From: Sabulibacter ruber
Lineage (GTDB): Bacteria; Bacteroidota; Bacteroidia; Cytophagales; Hymenobacteraceae
NCBI RefSeq assembly: GCF_017355955.1
Contig: NZ_JAFFID010000001.1
Span: forward strand, 2,170,001-2,234,000
Length of the DNA stretch: 64,000 nucleotides
Reading direction: 5' to 3'
The position numbers and the translations under genes are program-made. The notes beneath the pieces were generated by a model that did no database searches, was not told the DNA's origin, and was given only the letters and a program-made list of their open reading frames with translations. How positions within the stretch are numbered: the stretch's first letter is position 1; each line of letters begins with the position of its first letter. Shown here piece after piece: positions 45,373 through 54,545 of this stretch.

Positions 45373-45645
45373 TTACTTTTTGGAAAAAAGGCGCAGAATC
45401 TTCTGCCGAAAAGATGTGTGTTCTGGCTGGGTGAAAAGCTTCTGGTGCACTGCCTCCAGCTCTGCCTTCAGTTGCTGACGGCCATATTGTTGGATGACCG
45501 CATACGCATGCTGCTGCCAGTGCAGGTTCTCGCGCAGTTCCGGGGAAAGCAGCAACCGGGCCTGGGTGAGCAACGCCTCCTCGGGGGCGGCGGTGTTGAA
45601 CAAATGCTCTTCCAGTTGTTGTAGCTCAAGCAAGGAAGTCCTCAT
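45373..45645 (-). CDS. Small hypothetical protein between sigma factor and ClpP paralogue
   Basis: 90 residues, Leu/Gln-rich and helical, ending in a basic RLFSKK. Its start overlaps the sigma-factor stop by 20 bp and its stop is 11 bp from the clpP-like start, so all three are translated together. It shows no signal peptide, membrane segment or cysteines. Small size and location are those of an anti-sigma or adaptor protein, but no anti-sigma domain is recognised. Confidence 0.75.
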   Translation of the reverse strand: MRTSLLELQQLEEHLFNTAAPEEALLTQARLLLSPELRENLHWQQHAYAVIQQYGRQQLKAELEAVHQKLFTQPEHTSFRQKILRLFSKK

Positions 45646-46171
45646 AGCCCAGGGCGTTATGTTTGATGTTGTCTCTTACTTTCTCCAGGCACTTGTACTT
45701 CTGCACCGTGGCCGACCTCACTCCGGAATACCCAAATTGTTGGGCAACCTCTGTGAGGGGAAGTTTGTCATAGTAAAACGCCCGCAGCAGCGTCAGGCAT
45801 TTCTGGCCTGTTTTCTCTAAAAAACGCATCAACCTCTCGGGCACCGGCGCTTCTGTGGTTTCCTCCGCCAGCTGCGAAGCAACCTGCTCCAGCGGAACCT
45901 GTTGGCCATTACGCTGGTATATGCGTGCCCACAAATGCTTTGCAATGCCCAGCACGTAAGCCTGCTCAGTTGAGTTGATGGTCGCTGAGGCGGTGATGAC
46001 CTTCTCATAGTAAATAATGACCCCCTCCTGGAAAATATCTTTGGCCTCGTCTAAGGTACCGCCGCGCCGGCTCACATACCTGGCCACTACCGGAAAGGCT
46101 TTCTGGTAAAGTTCCAGGAGCAGCTTTTCCCTTTGCTCCCGGGCCGGAGTTAACACCATTGTCTCAGTCAT
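45626..46171 (-). CDS. ECF-type sigma-70 factor
   Basis: 181-residue RNA polymerase sigma factor with regions 2 and 4 only. Region 2 (about 25-95) includes GTLDEAKDIFQEGVIIYYEKV. Region 4 (about 120-175) has LPLTEVAQQFGYSGVRSATVQKYKCLEKV, the helix-turn-helix that binds the -35 box. It directs polymerase to a small set of promoters; targets are unknown. It heads the operon with the 90-residue protein and the ClpP paralogue. Confidence 0.9.
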   Translation of the reverse strand: MTETMVLTPAREQREKLLLELYQKAFPVVARYVSRRGGTLDEAKDIFQEGVIIYYEKVITASATINSTEQAYVLGIAKHLWARIYQRNGQQVPLEQVASQLAEETTEAPVPERLMRFLEKTGQKCLTLLRAFYYDKLPLTEVAQQFGYSGVRSATVQKYKCLEKVRDNIKHNALGYEDFLA

Positions 46172-46380
46172 AAGCCGTAAGGTTGTTTATAGATAAGTGC
46201 GTCTTTTCTGGCAAGTATCACCTTGGAGGTGAAAATATTTTTTTACTTCCTTTCTTTTTTACGAGAAGGTATTCACTTTCAACCACTTTCGCTAAAAGCG
46301 ATCTAATTTCTTCTCAGGACAAAAGCTCTTGCCTCCGTTTTGCCCCTCTTTTCAGTGAAGAAGGCTAAAATGAGCGGCAT

Positions 46381-46435
46381 AAAAAAGGCTGCCCCGGCTA
46401 GTGCTTTGTTAGAGCCTTAGCCGGGGCAGCCTTTA
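46381..46435 (-). terminator. Terminator of the STAS/SEC14-like gene
   Basis: A 17-bp stem (aaaggctgccccggcta / tagccggggcagccttt) with A/T runs on both ends, 15 bp after the stop at 46451. Confidence 0.85.
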
Positions 46436-46450
46436 TATCTTAAGAAAAAA

Positions 46451-46906
46451 TTATCGCTTCAGTCTGAGTTTGCTTCTGAGCCAGTTTTCGGCGGCAGCCT
46501 GGTCATCAAAAAGCTGCACCTCAAATCTTCCTCTCACGCGGGCCCGTAACTGATCGGCGGAGTCGGCGGAGAAGGTGCCGGTGGTATCCAGGTGGGCCCA
46601 GTATTTCAGCCCTTTTTTCACGGCGTACGGAATCCAGTGCTGCTCTAACCAATCCAGGGAATTGTCCCAGCGGCCTACCAGGTTTCTATTGTCGTTGAGC
46701 ACCGCTGATCGGCCTTTGGCCTGCATCCAGTCCAGGTAAGCGAAGGCGCCTTTGGCCACGTTGTCATGGGTGGGGTAACCAATCCAGTTGGCGTAGATCC
46801 ACTGGTCATTGGCATCCAAATCTATCTGAAGAAATACTTTTCCCGTAGGAGACAGTAGTTCTTCTAAGCGCGTAGAAGTTGTTTCTCCTGGTAACTGTTT
46901 ATACAT
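46451..46906 (-). CDS. STAS/SEC14-like (SpoIIAA-like) protein
   Basis: 151-residue cytosolic protein. The pattern KVFLQIDLDANDQWIYANWIGYPT, a central SAVLNDNRNLVGRWDNSLDWLEQHWIPYAVKKGLKYWAHLDTT region, and the C-terminal VQLFDDQAAAENWL fit the SpoIIAA-like STAS/SEC14 fold. Such proteins are common in Hymenobacteraceae and have no known function. It may bind a small ligand or protein. Monocistronic. Confidence 0.78.
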   Translation of the reverse strand: MYKQLPGETTSTRLEELLSPTGKVFLQIDLDANDQWIYANWIGYPTHDNVAKGAFAYLDWMQAKGRSAVLNDNRNLVGRWDNSLDWLEQHWIPYAVKKGLKYWAHLDTTGTFSADSADQLRARVRGRFEVQLFDDQAAAENWLRSKLRLKR

Positions 46907-47057
46907 GTAGCAATATAAAAATCAGAAGTGGCTACTTACTGTTCTTAAGGACTGCACACCCTCTCTGGGGCGAAACTTGGTTTATGGCGCAGGCCTACCA
47001 CTTAGCTACAGAAGGGACAGAAAATCTACCTAAATAGTTCCTTCCGGCAGAAAGACC

Positions 47058-47065
47058 TACTTTTG
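47058..47065 (+). promoter_or_regulatory. Bacteroidota -7 element (TACTTTTG) for the MFS gene
   Basis: An exact TAnnTTTG match 20 bp before the MFS ATG, leaving a very short leader. The -33 box is unclear. Confidence 0.45.
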
Positions 47066-47084
47066 TCTGAAATACCTTTCTTTC

Positions 47085-48245
47085 ATGCTTTTTACCGTTT
47101 CTACCCCCGTCTCCCGAAAAGCACACCGAGTAGCCGTAGGCGCCTTGTTTTTCCTTCAGGGACTCTGTTTTTCCAGCTGGGGATCCCGTATTCCCTCCAT
47201 TCAGCAGCAACTTCATTTGTCAGAGGCCCAACTAGGAGCAGTTCTCTTCTCGTTACCGGTGGGTCTCATGCTTTCTTTGCCGTTTACGGGCTGGCTTACG
47301 TCTAAAATAGGCAGCCGCAAGGTGGTCACCATTGCCCTGATAATCTACAGTTCCACGTTGGTAACCATTGGTTTGTGCCAGAACATCCTGCAACTGGTGG
47401 TGGCGCTGTTTTTCTTTGGGTTTGCCAGCAACATGGCCAATATCTCGGTGAACACCCAGGCCGTGGGTGTGGAAAGCCTGTACAAGAAATCTATCATGGC
47501 GTCTTTCCACGGTTTGTGGAGCCTGGCGGGCTTTGTGGGCGCGGCCATCGGTACTTTTATGATTGGGGCCGAGGTGATTCCTTTGCACCACTTCCTGATC
47601 ATGACGGCGGTGGTGTTCATAGGCGTGGCCATTGCCTACCAGTACGCGTTCCCGCAAGATGCTAAGGTGTCTGCCAACCAACCCATTTTTGTGAAGCCAG
47701 ACAAAGCGCTCATGGGGCTGGGCCTCATTGCTTTCTGCTCCCTTATCTGTGAGGGGGCCATGTTTGACTGGAGCGGCGTGTATTTCCAGAAAGTAGTGCA
47801 GGCCGAGAAAGCCTGGGTAGCCGCCGGGTACACCGCCTTTATGAGCACCATGGCCTTTACCCGCTTCATTGCCGACTGGCTCACCTCACGCCTGGGTTTG
47901 AAACGCGTACTGCAACTGAGCGGCATCTTAACCGCCGTGGGTTTGACCATATCGGTAGTTTTTCCGCACATGGTTACGGCTATCATCGGATTCCTGCTGG
48001 TGGGCGCAGGTGTGTCTGCGGTGGTGCCGCTGGTGTACGGGGTGGCCGGTAAAACCAAAACCATGGCGCCCAGCATGGCCTTGGCGGCGGTGTCTACCAT
48101 TGGCTTCGCGGGCTTTTTGGTGGGCCCTCCCTTGATTGGTTTGCTGGCAGGCATCAGCAGTCTGCGGCTTTCCTTTGCCGTAATTGCCCTGATGGGCATC
48201 AGCGTGGCCCTGCTTTCCAGCCGTATTAAATCTGAGGAAGCTTAA
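47085..48245 (+). CDS. MFS transporter (YbjJ-like)
   Basis: Major facilitator superfamily protein of 386 residues with 12 helices. The N-terminal half has GALFFLQGLCFSSWGSRIPS and the loop 2-3 motif GWLTSKIGSRKV. The C-terminal half begins near FVKPDKALMGLGLIAFCSL and has its loop at RFIADWLTSRLGLKRV. The order and the SSWGSRIP stretch resemble YbjJ-type transporters (sugar or drug efflux), but no substrate can be assigned. ATG 47085. Confidence 0.9.
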   Translation: MLFTVSTPVSRKAHRVAVGALFFLQGLCFSSWGSRIPSIQQQLHLSEAQLGAVLFSLPVGLMLSLPFTGWLTSKIGSRKVVTIALIIYSSTLVTIGLCQNILQLVVALFFFGFASNMANISVNTQAVGVESLYKKSIMASFHGLWSLAGFVGAAIGTFMIGAEVIPLHHFLIMTAVVFIGVAIAYQYAFPQDAKVSANQPIFVKPDKALMGLGLIAFCSLICEGAMFDWSGVYFQKVVQAEKAWVAAGYTAFMSTMAFTRFIADWLTSRLGLKRVLQLSGILTAVGLTISVVFPHMVTAIIGFLLVGAGVSAVVPLVYGVAGKTKTMAPSMALAAVSTIGFAGFLVGPPLIGLLAGISSLRLSFAVIALMGISVALLSSRIKSEEA

Positions 48246-48354
48246 CCCACAAATATTTTTGCAGTTCCTGCCTGTTTTAGGGCAGATTTCCTGAATTTGG
48301 GCAGAAAACAAGTTTTTGCGTTGGCTGCTCTATTTTTTCCTGCAGCATTCTACT

Positions 48355-50367
48355 ATGCTTACTTCACCTAAAACCTTGAAACGCCGTAAGACACTCTCAG
48401 TCCTACTCCTTACCCTGTGCCTGATGAGTTCTGCAACCCTGTGGGCGGTGGCCCAGAAATTTGACCAATATCCAACCCCGGTAGACGCCAATCTCTGGCT
48501 GGAGTACCGCCCCGAAGGAACCACCTTCAAACTCTGGTCACCTGTTGCCGATGAAGTTGAACTGAAGCTCTATGAGAAAGGCGATGGCGGCGCTCCCTAC
48601 GAGAAACTACACCTGCAGAAAGGCGAAAAAGGCCTCTGGCACCTAACCGTTCCCAAAGACCTGAAGGGCGTTTACTACACCTACCACGTAAAAACCGGCC
48701 ACAAGTGGCTGGAAGAAACGCCCGGCATTTACGCCACCGCCGTGGGAGTGAACGGCCAACGAGCCATGGTGCTGGACATGGCTTCTACCAACCCCAAAGG
48801 CTGGGACAAAGACAAAGGACCAACCGTGAAAACCCAGAACGAAGTAGTGCTCTGGGAAGCCCACGTACGCGACATCACCTCTCACCCCAGCTCAGGCAGT
48901 TCCCACCCGGGCAAATTCCTGGGCATGGTGGAAAAAGGCACCAAAAGCAAAAACGGCCTTAAAACCGGCATAGACCACATCAGGGAGCTGGGCGTAACCC
49001 ACATTCACCTGCTGCCTTCCTTTGATTACCGCTCCGTAGACGAGGCTGCGTTGGAAAAGCCGCAGTTTAACTGGGGTTATGATCCGCAGAATTATAATGC
49101 ACCCGAGGGCTCCTACGCCTCAGATCCTTACCGGGCCGAGGTGCGCATCAAAGAGTTCAAGCAGATGGTGAAAGGCTTCCATGACCAAGGCTTGGGCGTG
49201 GTAATGGATGTGGTGTACAACCATACCGGCCTTACTAAAAACTCCAACTTCAACCTGGAGTTCCCCGACTATTATTACCGCCAGACTGCTGAGGGAAAAT
49301 ACTCAGACGCCTCAGCCTGCGGAAACGAAACCGCCAGCGAGCGGGCCATGGTGCGCAAGTTCATTGTAGAGTCCTGCAAGTTCTGGGCCCGCGAATACCA
49401 CATAGACGGCTTCCGCTTTGACTTGATGGCCATCCATGACCTGGAAACCATGAACCAGCTGTCTGAGGAGCTTGAAAAGATCAACCCCAATATTGTGCTG
49501 TACGGCGAAGGCTGGACCGCTGGCAGCAGCCCGCTCCCGGATAACCAGAAAGCTCTCAAAGCCAACACCCACCAGCTTACCCACTTTGCCGCTTTCTCAG
49601 ATGACATCCGTGATGCCATCAAAGGATCGGTGTTTGATGAGAAATCCACCGGGTTTGTGAGCGGCGCCAAAGACACTGAGGAATCTATCAAGTTTGGTGT
49701 GGTGGGCAGCATAGCACATCCGCAGGTAAATGTCCAGCAGGTGAATTACTCCAAAGCTTTCTGGGCCCGCGAGCCGTGGCAGTCTATCTCCTACGTCTCT
49801 TGCCACGACAACCTCACGCTGTTTGACAAACTGAAGGCATCTCGTCCGCAGGCAAGCCCGGAGCAGCTCAAGAAAATGAACCTGCTGTCAGATGCCATCG
49901 TGCTCACCTCGCAGGGAACCCCGTTTCTGCACGCGGGCGCGGAACTGCTGCGTACCAAAAACGGCGAGCACAACAGCTACAACCTCCCTGATGCCATCAA
50001 CCAGATCAACTGGGACTGGAAAGCCGATCACCAGAATGCCTTCACTTACTACAAGAACCTCATTGCCCTGCGCAAAGCCCACCCTGCCTTCTGGATGCCT
50101 ACCACCCAACAAGTGAGCCAGCACCTGGAATTCCTCACCTCGGAGCCCGGCCTGGTAGGCTACAAACTGAAAGACAACGCCCACGGCGACTCCTGGAAAA
50201 ACATTCTGGTTTACTACAACGCCCGCGAAACTGCCACCGATATTCCGCTGGAAGGCGACTGGACAGTAGCCGTGGAAGGAGAAACCATCAAGCTGAAAGG
50301 CGGCAGAAAAGTAAAAGACTCCATCGCCGTACCGCCAGTTTCCATGCTCATCCTGTACCAAGACTAG
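48355..50367 (+). CDS. pulA: Type I pullulanase (GH13, with CBM48)
   Basis: Debranching enzyme that cleaves alpha-1,6 bonds in pullulan, glycogen or starch. It has a signal-like hydrophobic N-terminus (cut near AVAQ, about residue 34) and a CBM48-type domain (about 45-130, with GTTFKLWSPVADEVELKLY). The GH13 barrel shows FNWGYDPQNY (the type I YNWGYDP motif), DVVYNHT, the nucleophile in GFRFDLM, Glu in YGEGWT, and CHDN. The C-terminal beta domain follows. Length is 670 residues. The ATG at 48355 matches the signal; a TTG 39 bp upstream is unlikely. Confidence 0.95.
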   Translation: MLTSPKTLKRRKTLSVLLLTLCLMSSATLWAVAQKFDQYPTPVDANLWLEYRPEGTTFKLWSPVADEVELKLYEKGDGGAPYEKLHLQKGEKGLWHLTVPKDLKGVYYTYHVKTGHKWLEETPGIYATAVGVNGQRAMVLDMASTNPKGWDKDKGPTVKTQNEVVLWEAHVRDITSHPSSGSSHPGKFLGMVEKGTKSKNGLKTGIDHIRELGVTHIHLLPSFDYRSVDEAALEKPQFNWGYDPQNYNAPEGSYASDPYRAEVRIKEFKQMVKGFHDQGLGVVMDVVYNHTGLTKNSNFNLEFPDYYYRQTAEGKYSDASACGNETASERAMVRKFIVESCKFWAREYHIDGFRFDLMAIHDLETMNQLSEELEKINPNIVLYGEGWTAGSSPLPDNQKALKANTHQLTHFAAFSDDIRDAIKGSVFDEKSTGFVSGAKDTEESIKFGVVGSIAHPQVNVQQVNYSKAFWAREPWQSISYVSCHDNLTLFDKLKASRPQASPEQLKKMNLLSDAIVLTSQGTPFLHAGAELLRTKNGEHNSYNLPDAINQINWDWKADHQNAFTYYKNLIALRKAHPAFWMPTTQQVSQHLEFLTSEPGLVGYKLKDNAHGDSWKNILVYYNARETATDIPLEGDWTVAVEGETIKLKGGRKVKDSIAVPPVSMLILYQD

Positions 50368-50393
50368 TTCACCCGGATTCCAGTATAGGTGCT

Positions 50394-50439
50394 AAGCCGT
50401 TTCAGGGCAGTTTTCTCTAAAACTGCCCTGAAACGGCTT
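50394..50439 (+). terminator. Palindromic terminator of the pullulanase gene
   Basis: A perfect 21-bp stem (50394-50414 with 50419-50439), a 4-nt loop and a trailing T-run. A member of the dispersed palindrome family. Confidence 0.9.
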
Positions 50440-50470
50440 TTTCTGAGTATCTATGCCTTTTCGAAACTTC

Positions 50471-50616
50471 CCCTCGCTCGCCTCCGGCGAGTGTGAGTAA
50501 TACGCCAGCCTCTGGCTGCTATGCATGCAAGAAGCTGCTATGCGTGCAAGGAATAGAGATGCCCAATGCGGCCAGAGGCCGCGGAAAAGCGCACACTCGC
50601 CGGAGGCGAGCGAGGG
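50471..50616. repeat. Nested inverted repeat with mini-hairpins (REP-like)
   Basis: Two perfect 25-bp arms (50471-50495 and 50592-50616) enclose 96 bp. Each arm itself contains a hairpin, CTCGCC-TCC-GGCGAG (50477-50491) and CTCGCC-GGA-GGCGAG (50596-50610). Inside are CAGCC-TCT-GGCTG (50506-50518), GCGGCC-AGA-GGCCGC (50568-50582) and an imperfect direct repeat, GCTGCTATGC[A/G]TGCAAG (50515-50531, 50534-50550). It is related in style to the cluster at 16137. Confidence 0.8.
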
Positions 50617-50750
50617 AATTAATGGCTTCTGCCGGGATTTTAGCCTTATTTTCCAGAAATCAGGACTAAAACAAAACTATCTCAGCGCAAACGTCTCTCA
50701 TAAAGCGGCTTTATGTATCTGGAAAAGGGTTTTTCCGTTAAAAGCCCTGT

Positions 50751-53087
50751 ATGCAGTCAAACGAATACCAGATAAGTGTTACTTCCTTTCCGTTCAAGGC
50801 TTACCTGAGCCTCAGGCCCATTATTACCTATTGGGAGCAATTTCATGATGACTGCAAAAGCAGTTTTATGCTGTGCGCCCAGGAAATAGGTCGGCAATTA
50901 CAGGAGTTACCTGAACTGAGGGAACCCATCACCGATCTAAAGGTGCTGGGCCAGCAGCATCATTGTTTGATTGATATACTCATGACGGCGGTTTTTCCGC
51001 CGGCAACGCACCAGTCAGAGGCCAGCGGCGTGGTTGGCCCCTGGTACGATGCCAGCTTTTACCATACTCCGCCGTTCAAGCAAATCATCCTCACGGATAA
51101 CAACCACCTCAAGCGGCCGCTTAACATTGACGACCACCGCATGCTCTTTAACCGCGTGCGCATGATTTACCTGCTCATTCTGGAGAAGTTCTACAACGTG
51201 CAGGTGCCGCATGAGGAGTTCTTGATCTACACCGTGCCAGATTACCAGCTGGGCTTGTACCGCCACTACAACGTGGTGCTGAACACGCAGTTCCTGGACA
51301 TCACCCCCACGCAGGAGCTTCCGCAACTCACCGAGGAAGACATCCAGAACATGCTGGACAACATCCGCGACATGGATTACTGGATGGAGATGTTGCCGCC
51401 CCAGTACTTTGAGATCAGCGGGTTCTACATCATGAACCTGGTAGACGTCACCGACCAGGAAGTGCTGTCCTCTTTGAAAAACGATTTGCTGGAGCGCGAT
51501 GTCATGCTGGCTCCTGACCGTTTTGAGCAGTTGCAGGAAAAGATCAGGATTCTGTTCAAGCGTCCGCATTTACAGTTGGGGGTGGCCGCGTTCCACAAGA
51601 ACAAGAGCACGTTCGTGAACTTCGGGAACAAGATCAATCACAGTTTCTTACTGCAGAGCGAGGTTACCAGCTCCAGCTACGCCGGTTTCAAGGCCATTTA
51701 TGATGATCTGGTGCGGGTTGGCGACCCAATGGTGATCAAAAACGTGGAAACCACTGATCAGCTGCCCGATGGTGTACGCGAAGAAATGCTGGGCATGGGC
51801 ATCCGGAACATTGTGCTGGCCCTGCTGCGCTACGGCGATGAACCCATTGGTATTCTGGAGCTTGGCTCTCCCAACCCCGGCGACCTGGACACGTTCTCCA
51901 TTGCCAAGGTAGAGCAGTTCTTGCCGTTGTTTTCCGTGGCGGTGAACCGCAACTCAGATGAGATTGAGGCCCGGGTACAATCGGTGATCAGGGAGAAGTT
52001 TACGGCCATCCACCCGGTGTTGGAGTGGCGTTTCAGGGAAGCCGCGCTGAACCTGCTGGACAAGATGAACGCCTCCCCTACCGGACCAAGCCCCGAGATG
52101 GAGCCTATTGTGTTCCCAGACGTGTACCCGCTCTACGCTGTGGCCGATGTGCGCAGCTCCAGCACTGAACGTAACGCCGCCATCCTGGGCGATCTGGTGG
52201 AACACCTGCAGCTTGCGGAGCGCGTCCTGAAAAAAGCCGTGGAGGTTCATTCCCTGCCTATTCTGGACGAGTTGCGGTTTTCGGTCTCAAAACACTTAAG
52301 GCAGCTGAAAACAGGGGTATTGATCCAGGACGGCATCACCATCTTTGAAACCTTAAGGACCCAGGTAGAGCCCATGTTCCAGTTCCTGGAGGCCACGCAT
52401 CCAGAACTGGTTTCCCAGATCCAGGCCTACCGCAATGCCATGGACCCCAGTCTGGGCATTCTGTACAAGCGCCGGAAAGCCTTTGAGGAAAGCCTCACGC
52501 TTATCAACGAGACCATTTCTGAGTACGTGGAGCAGGAAGAACTAGAGGCGCAGCAGATGTATCCGCATTATTTTGAGCGCTTTGTGACCGATGGGGTGGA
52601 ATTCAACATTTACGTGGGCCAATCCTTGGTAGAAAACCAGCCGTTTGACCTCATGTTCCTCCGCAACCTGCGCCTTTGGCAGCTCATGGTGATCTGTGAG
52701 GTTGCCCGCCGCACGCAGGCCTTAAAGCCGAAGCTTCAAGTGCAGTTAGACACCACCCAGCTAATCCTGATTCACAGCCAACCCCTGGCCATCCGGTTCC
52801 GGCAAGACGAGCGCAAATTTGACGTAGATGGTGCCTACAACATCCGCTACGAGATTGTGAAGAAACGCATTGACAAAGCCGTCATCCGGGGCACCGATGA
52901 ACGCCTCACCCAACCAGGTAAAGTAGCCATTGTGTACTCCCAAGCCCGCGAAGCGAACGAGTACCTGGAATACATAGAATACCTGCAAAACAAAGGCGTG
53001 CTGACGGAGGATACCGAGCACCTGGAGGTGGAAGACCTGCAAGGAGTAAGCGGCCTGAAGGCTCTTCGGGTACAGATCAAGTGTTAA
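50751..53087 (+). CDS. Large GAF-domain-like protein of unknown role
   Basis: 778-residue soluble protein. The middle (about 295-410) has a GAF-like pattern, e.g. VIKNVETTDQLPDGVREEML and LGMGIRNIVLALLRYGDEPIGILELGS. The N-terminal ~280 residues and C-terminal ~350 residues match nothing I recognise and are charged and helical. A similar protein type occurs widely in Bacteroidota with unknown function; that is recalled, not tested. ATG 50751. It has no neighbours in an operon: a REP-like element is upstream and the macrodomain gene is 120 bp downstream. Confidence 0.7.
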   Translation: MQSNEYQISVTSFPFKAYLSLRPIITYWEQFHDDCKSSFMLCAQEIGRQLQELPELREPITDLKVLGQQHHCLIDILMTAVFPPATHQSEASGVVGPWYDASFYHTPPFKQIILTDNNHLKRPLNIDDHRMLFNRVRMIYLLILEKFYNVQVPHEEFLIYTVPDYQLGLYRHYNVVLNTQFLDITPTQELPQLTEEDIQNMLDNIRDMDYWMEMLPPQYFEISGFYIMNLVDVTDQEVLSSLKNDLLERDVMLAPDRFEQLQEKIRILFKRPHLQLGVAAFHKNKSTFVNFGNKINHSFLLQSEVTSSSYAGFKAIYDDLVRVGDPMVIKNVETTDQLPDGVREEMLGMGIRNIVLALLRYGDEPIGILELGSPNPGDLDTFSIAKVEQFLPLFSVAVNRNSDEIEARVQSVIREKFTAIHPVLEWRFREAALNLLDKMNASPTGPSPEMEPIVFPDVYPLYAVADVRSSSTERNAAILGDLVEHLQLAERVLKKAVEVHSLPILDELRFSVSKHLRQLKTGVLIQDGITIFETLRTQVEPMFQFLEATHPELVSQIQAYRNAMDPSLGILYKRRKAFEESLTLINETISEYVEQEELEAQQMYPHYFERFVTDGVEFNIYVGQSLVENQPFDLMFLRNLRLWQLMVICEVARRTQALKPKLQVQLDTTQLILIHSQPLAIRFRQDERKFDVDGAYNIRYEIVKKRIDKAVIRGTDERLTQPGKVAIVYSQAREANEYLEYIEYLQNKGVLTEDTEHLEVEDLQGVSGLKALRVQIKC

Positions 53088-53206
53088 CGTGCAGGCGTAA
53101 CCAGAAGGCTTAACAACGAAGCTGCCTAATAAGCTAGAAAAGCCAAAGAACCATTAGGCAGTTTGCTGTTTACCGGCTATTTTCCGCAAAACAATAACAA
53201 AACGGT

Positions 53207-53746
53207 ATGTCTTTCACCCTAACGCAACGCATTCAACTCCTGAAAGGAGATATCACCAAAGTTACTGCCGATGCCATTGTGAACGCAGCCAACTCCAGTC
53301 TGCTGGGCGGCGGCGGGGTAGATGGAGCCATTCACCGGGCCGGGGGACCTGCCATTCTGGAAGAATGCAGACAGATAAGAGCCAGACAAGGAGGCTGTGA
53401 CACTGGGGAGGCCGTGATTACCACCGCCGGAAACCTACCGGCCCAATACGTGATCCACACGGTTGGTCCGGTCTGGAACGGAGGGCACAAACGTGAGCCG
53501 GAATTACTCGCCAACTGTTACCGCAACTCACTGCAGTTAGCTAAAAAGCATGGCGTCAAAACCATTGCCTTTCCTAACATCAGCACGGGCGTGTATGGCT
53601 ACCCCAAAGACAAAGCGGCCGCAGTGGCCGTAAAAGCCGTCCGTGAGTTTCTGGAATCAAATGAGCTCCCAGAACAAGTGCTGTTTGTAGCCTTTGACGA
53701 TGAAAATCTTAACCTGTATAAGCAGGAATTAGCGGATAGTAAGTAA
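53207..53746 (+). CDS. Macrodomain O-acetyl-ADP-ribose deacetylase (YmdB-like)
   Basis: 179-residue macrodomain that removes the acetyl group from O-acetyl-ADP-ribose, and may also remove ADP-ribose from proteins. Signatures are complete: [60 protein letters not shown] and [14 protein letters not shown]. The Asn and Asp (NAAN, VDGAIH) needed for catalysis are present. Length is typical of YmdB. ATG 53207. Confidence 0.95.
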   Translation: MSFTLTQRIQLLKGDITKVTADAIVNAANSSLLGGGGVDGAIHRAGGPAILEECRQIRARQGGCDTGEAVITTAGNLPAQYVIHTVGPVWNGGHKREPELLANCYRNSLQLAKKHGVKTIAFPNISTGVYGYPKDKAAAVAVKAVREFLESNELPEQVLFVAFDDENLNLYKQELADSK

Positions 53747-53791
53747 GAGATACCTTGAAAAAGGAACCAGTTTGCCTCTGCTTTTAGCTTA

Positions 53792-54391
53792 TCAAAAACC
53801 TTTAACGATTACTTTTCTTTCTAATTTGGCAAGCAGGTCCTCTAATTCCGGACGTTCTATGTACTCGTTTTCATAGAGCCAGAAAAATATATTCCGTTGG
53901 GTTTCCATGGGTTTTAGTTCATCAATCTCCATGTATTTCTTCCTTATATATTCCCGATGGCTTGCTTTTAGCTCCTGAATAAACTCATCTACCTGAGCTT
54001 CTTTCTTTCTGAAGTAATTAAAGGCAATAGATACCTCACCTTTCAGGATTTTCTGCTTTTCAAACCTGAAAACCACTTTTCCCCAGATGGCAAGGCAAAC
54101 GGTAACTCCTCCCGTGAGGCCTGAAGTTACTCCTGAACTCAGCTTTAGTCTTTCTGCAAAGTCAATGAAGAAGATGAGCAGTAAGAGTAGGTTGAAAAAT
54201 ACAGAAACAAATAAGCTTATTACCACCGGTGCTGGCACATACTTGGTGATTATCTCATCAAAGCCAATGTCTTCAAACTTTATGAGTCTAGCCGTGAATC
54301 CTTCATGAGATTTCACTTCCAGATAAAGTCCATCTCCTTTGATCGTATATTTCCTGTACCCGCCTAACTGCTTCTGTAGAATTTTTTTCAT
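53792..54391 (-). CDS. Hypothetical two-helix membrane protein
   Basis: 199 residues from ATG 54391: a beta-rich N-terminal part, two hydrophobic segments (about 55-75 and 88-108), then a long charged, helical cytosolic tail ending in LAKLERKVIVKGF. Composition is more AT-rich than its neighbours. No family is recognised. It converges with the macrodomain gene, 45 bp apart. Confidence 0.65.
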   Translation of the reverse strand: MKKILQKQLGGYRKYTIKGDGLYLEVKSHEGFTARLIKFEDIGFDEIITKYVPAPVVISLFVSVFFNLLLLLIFFIDFAERLKLSSGVTSGLTGGVTVCLAIWGKVVFRFEKQKILKGEVSIAFNYFRKKEAQVDEFIQELKASHREYIRKKYMEIDELKPMETQRNIFFWLYENEYIERPELEDLLAKLERKVIVKGF

Positions 54392-54482
54392 TGATAAGGG
54401 ATATAGTTATAGCCAAACTCTTAGGAATTCTTTTACTTAAAGCTAATGTATCGTTCAAAATACACCTCTACATCTAAAAATA

Positions 54483-54526
54483 AAAAAGGATCTTAAGTAC
54501 TTATAAAAGCACCCAAGATCCTTTTT
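54483..54526 (-). terminator. Terminator of fabV
   Basis: A 12-bp stem (aaaaaggatctt / aagatccttttt) with a 20-nt loop, 20 bp after the fabV stop. Confidence 0.75.
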
Positions 54527-54545
54527 ACCTCATTTGAGATGCTAC

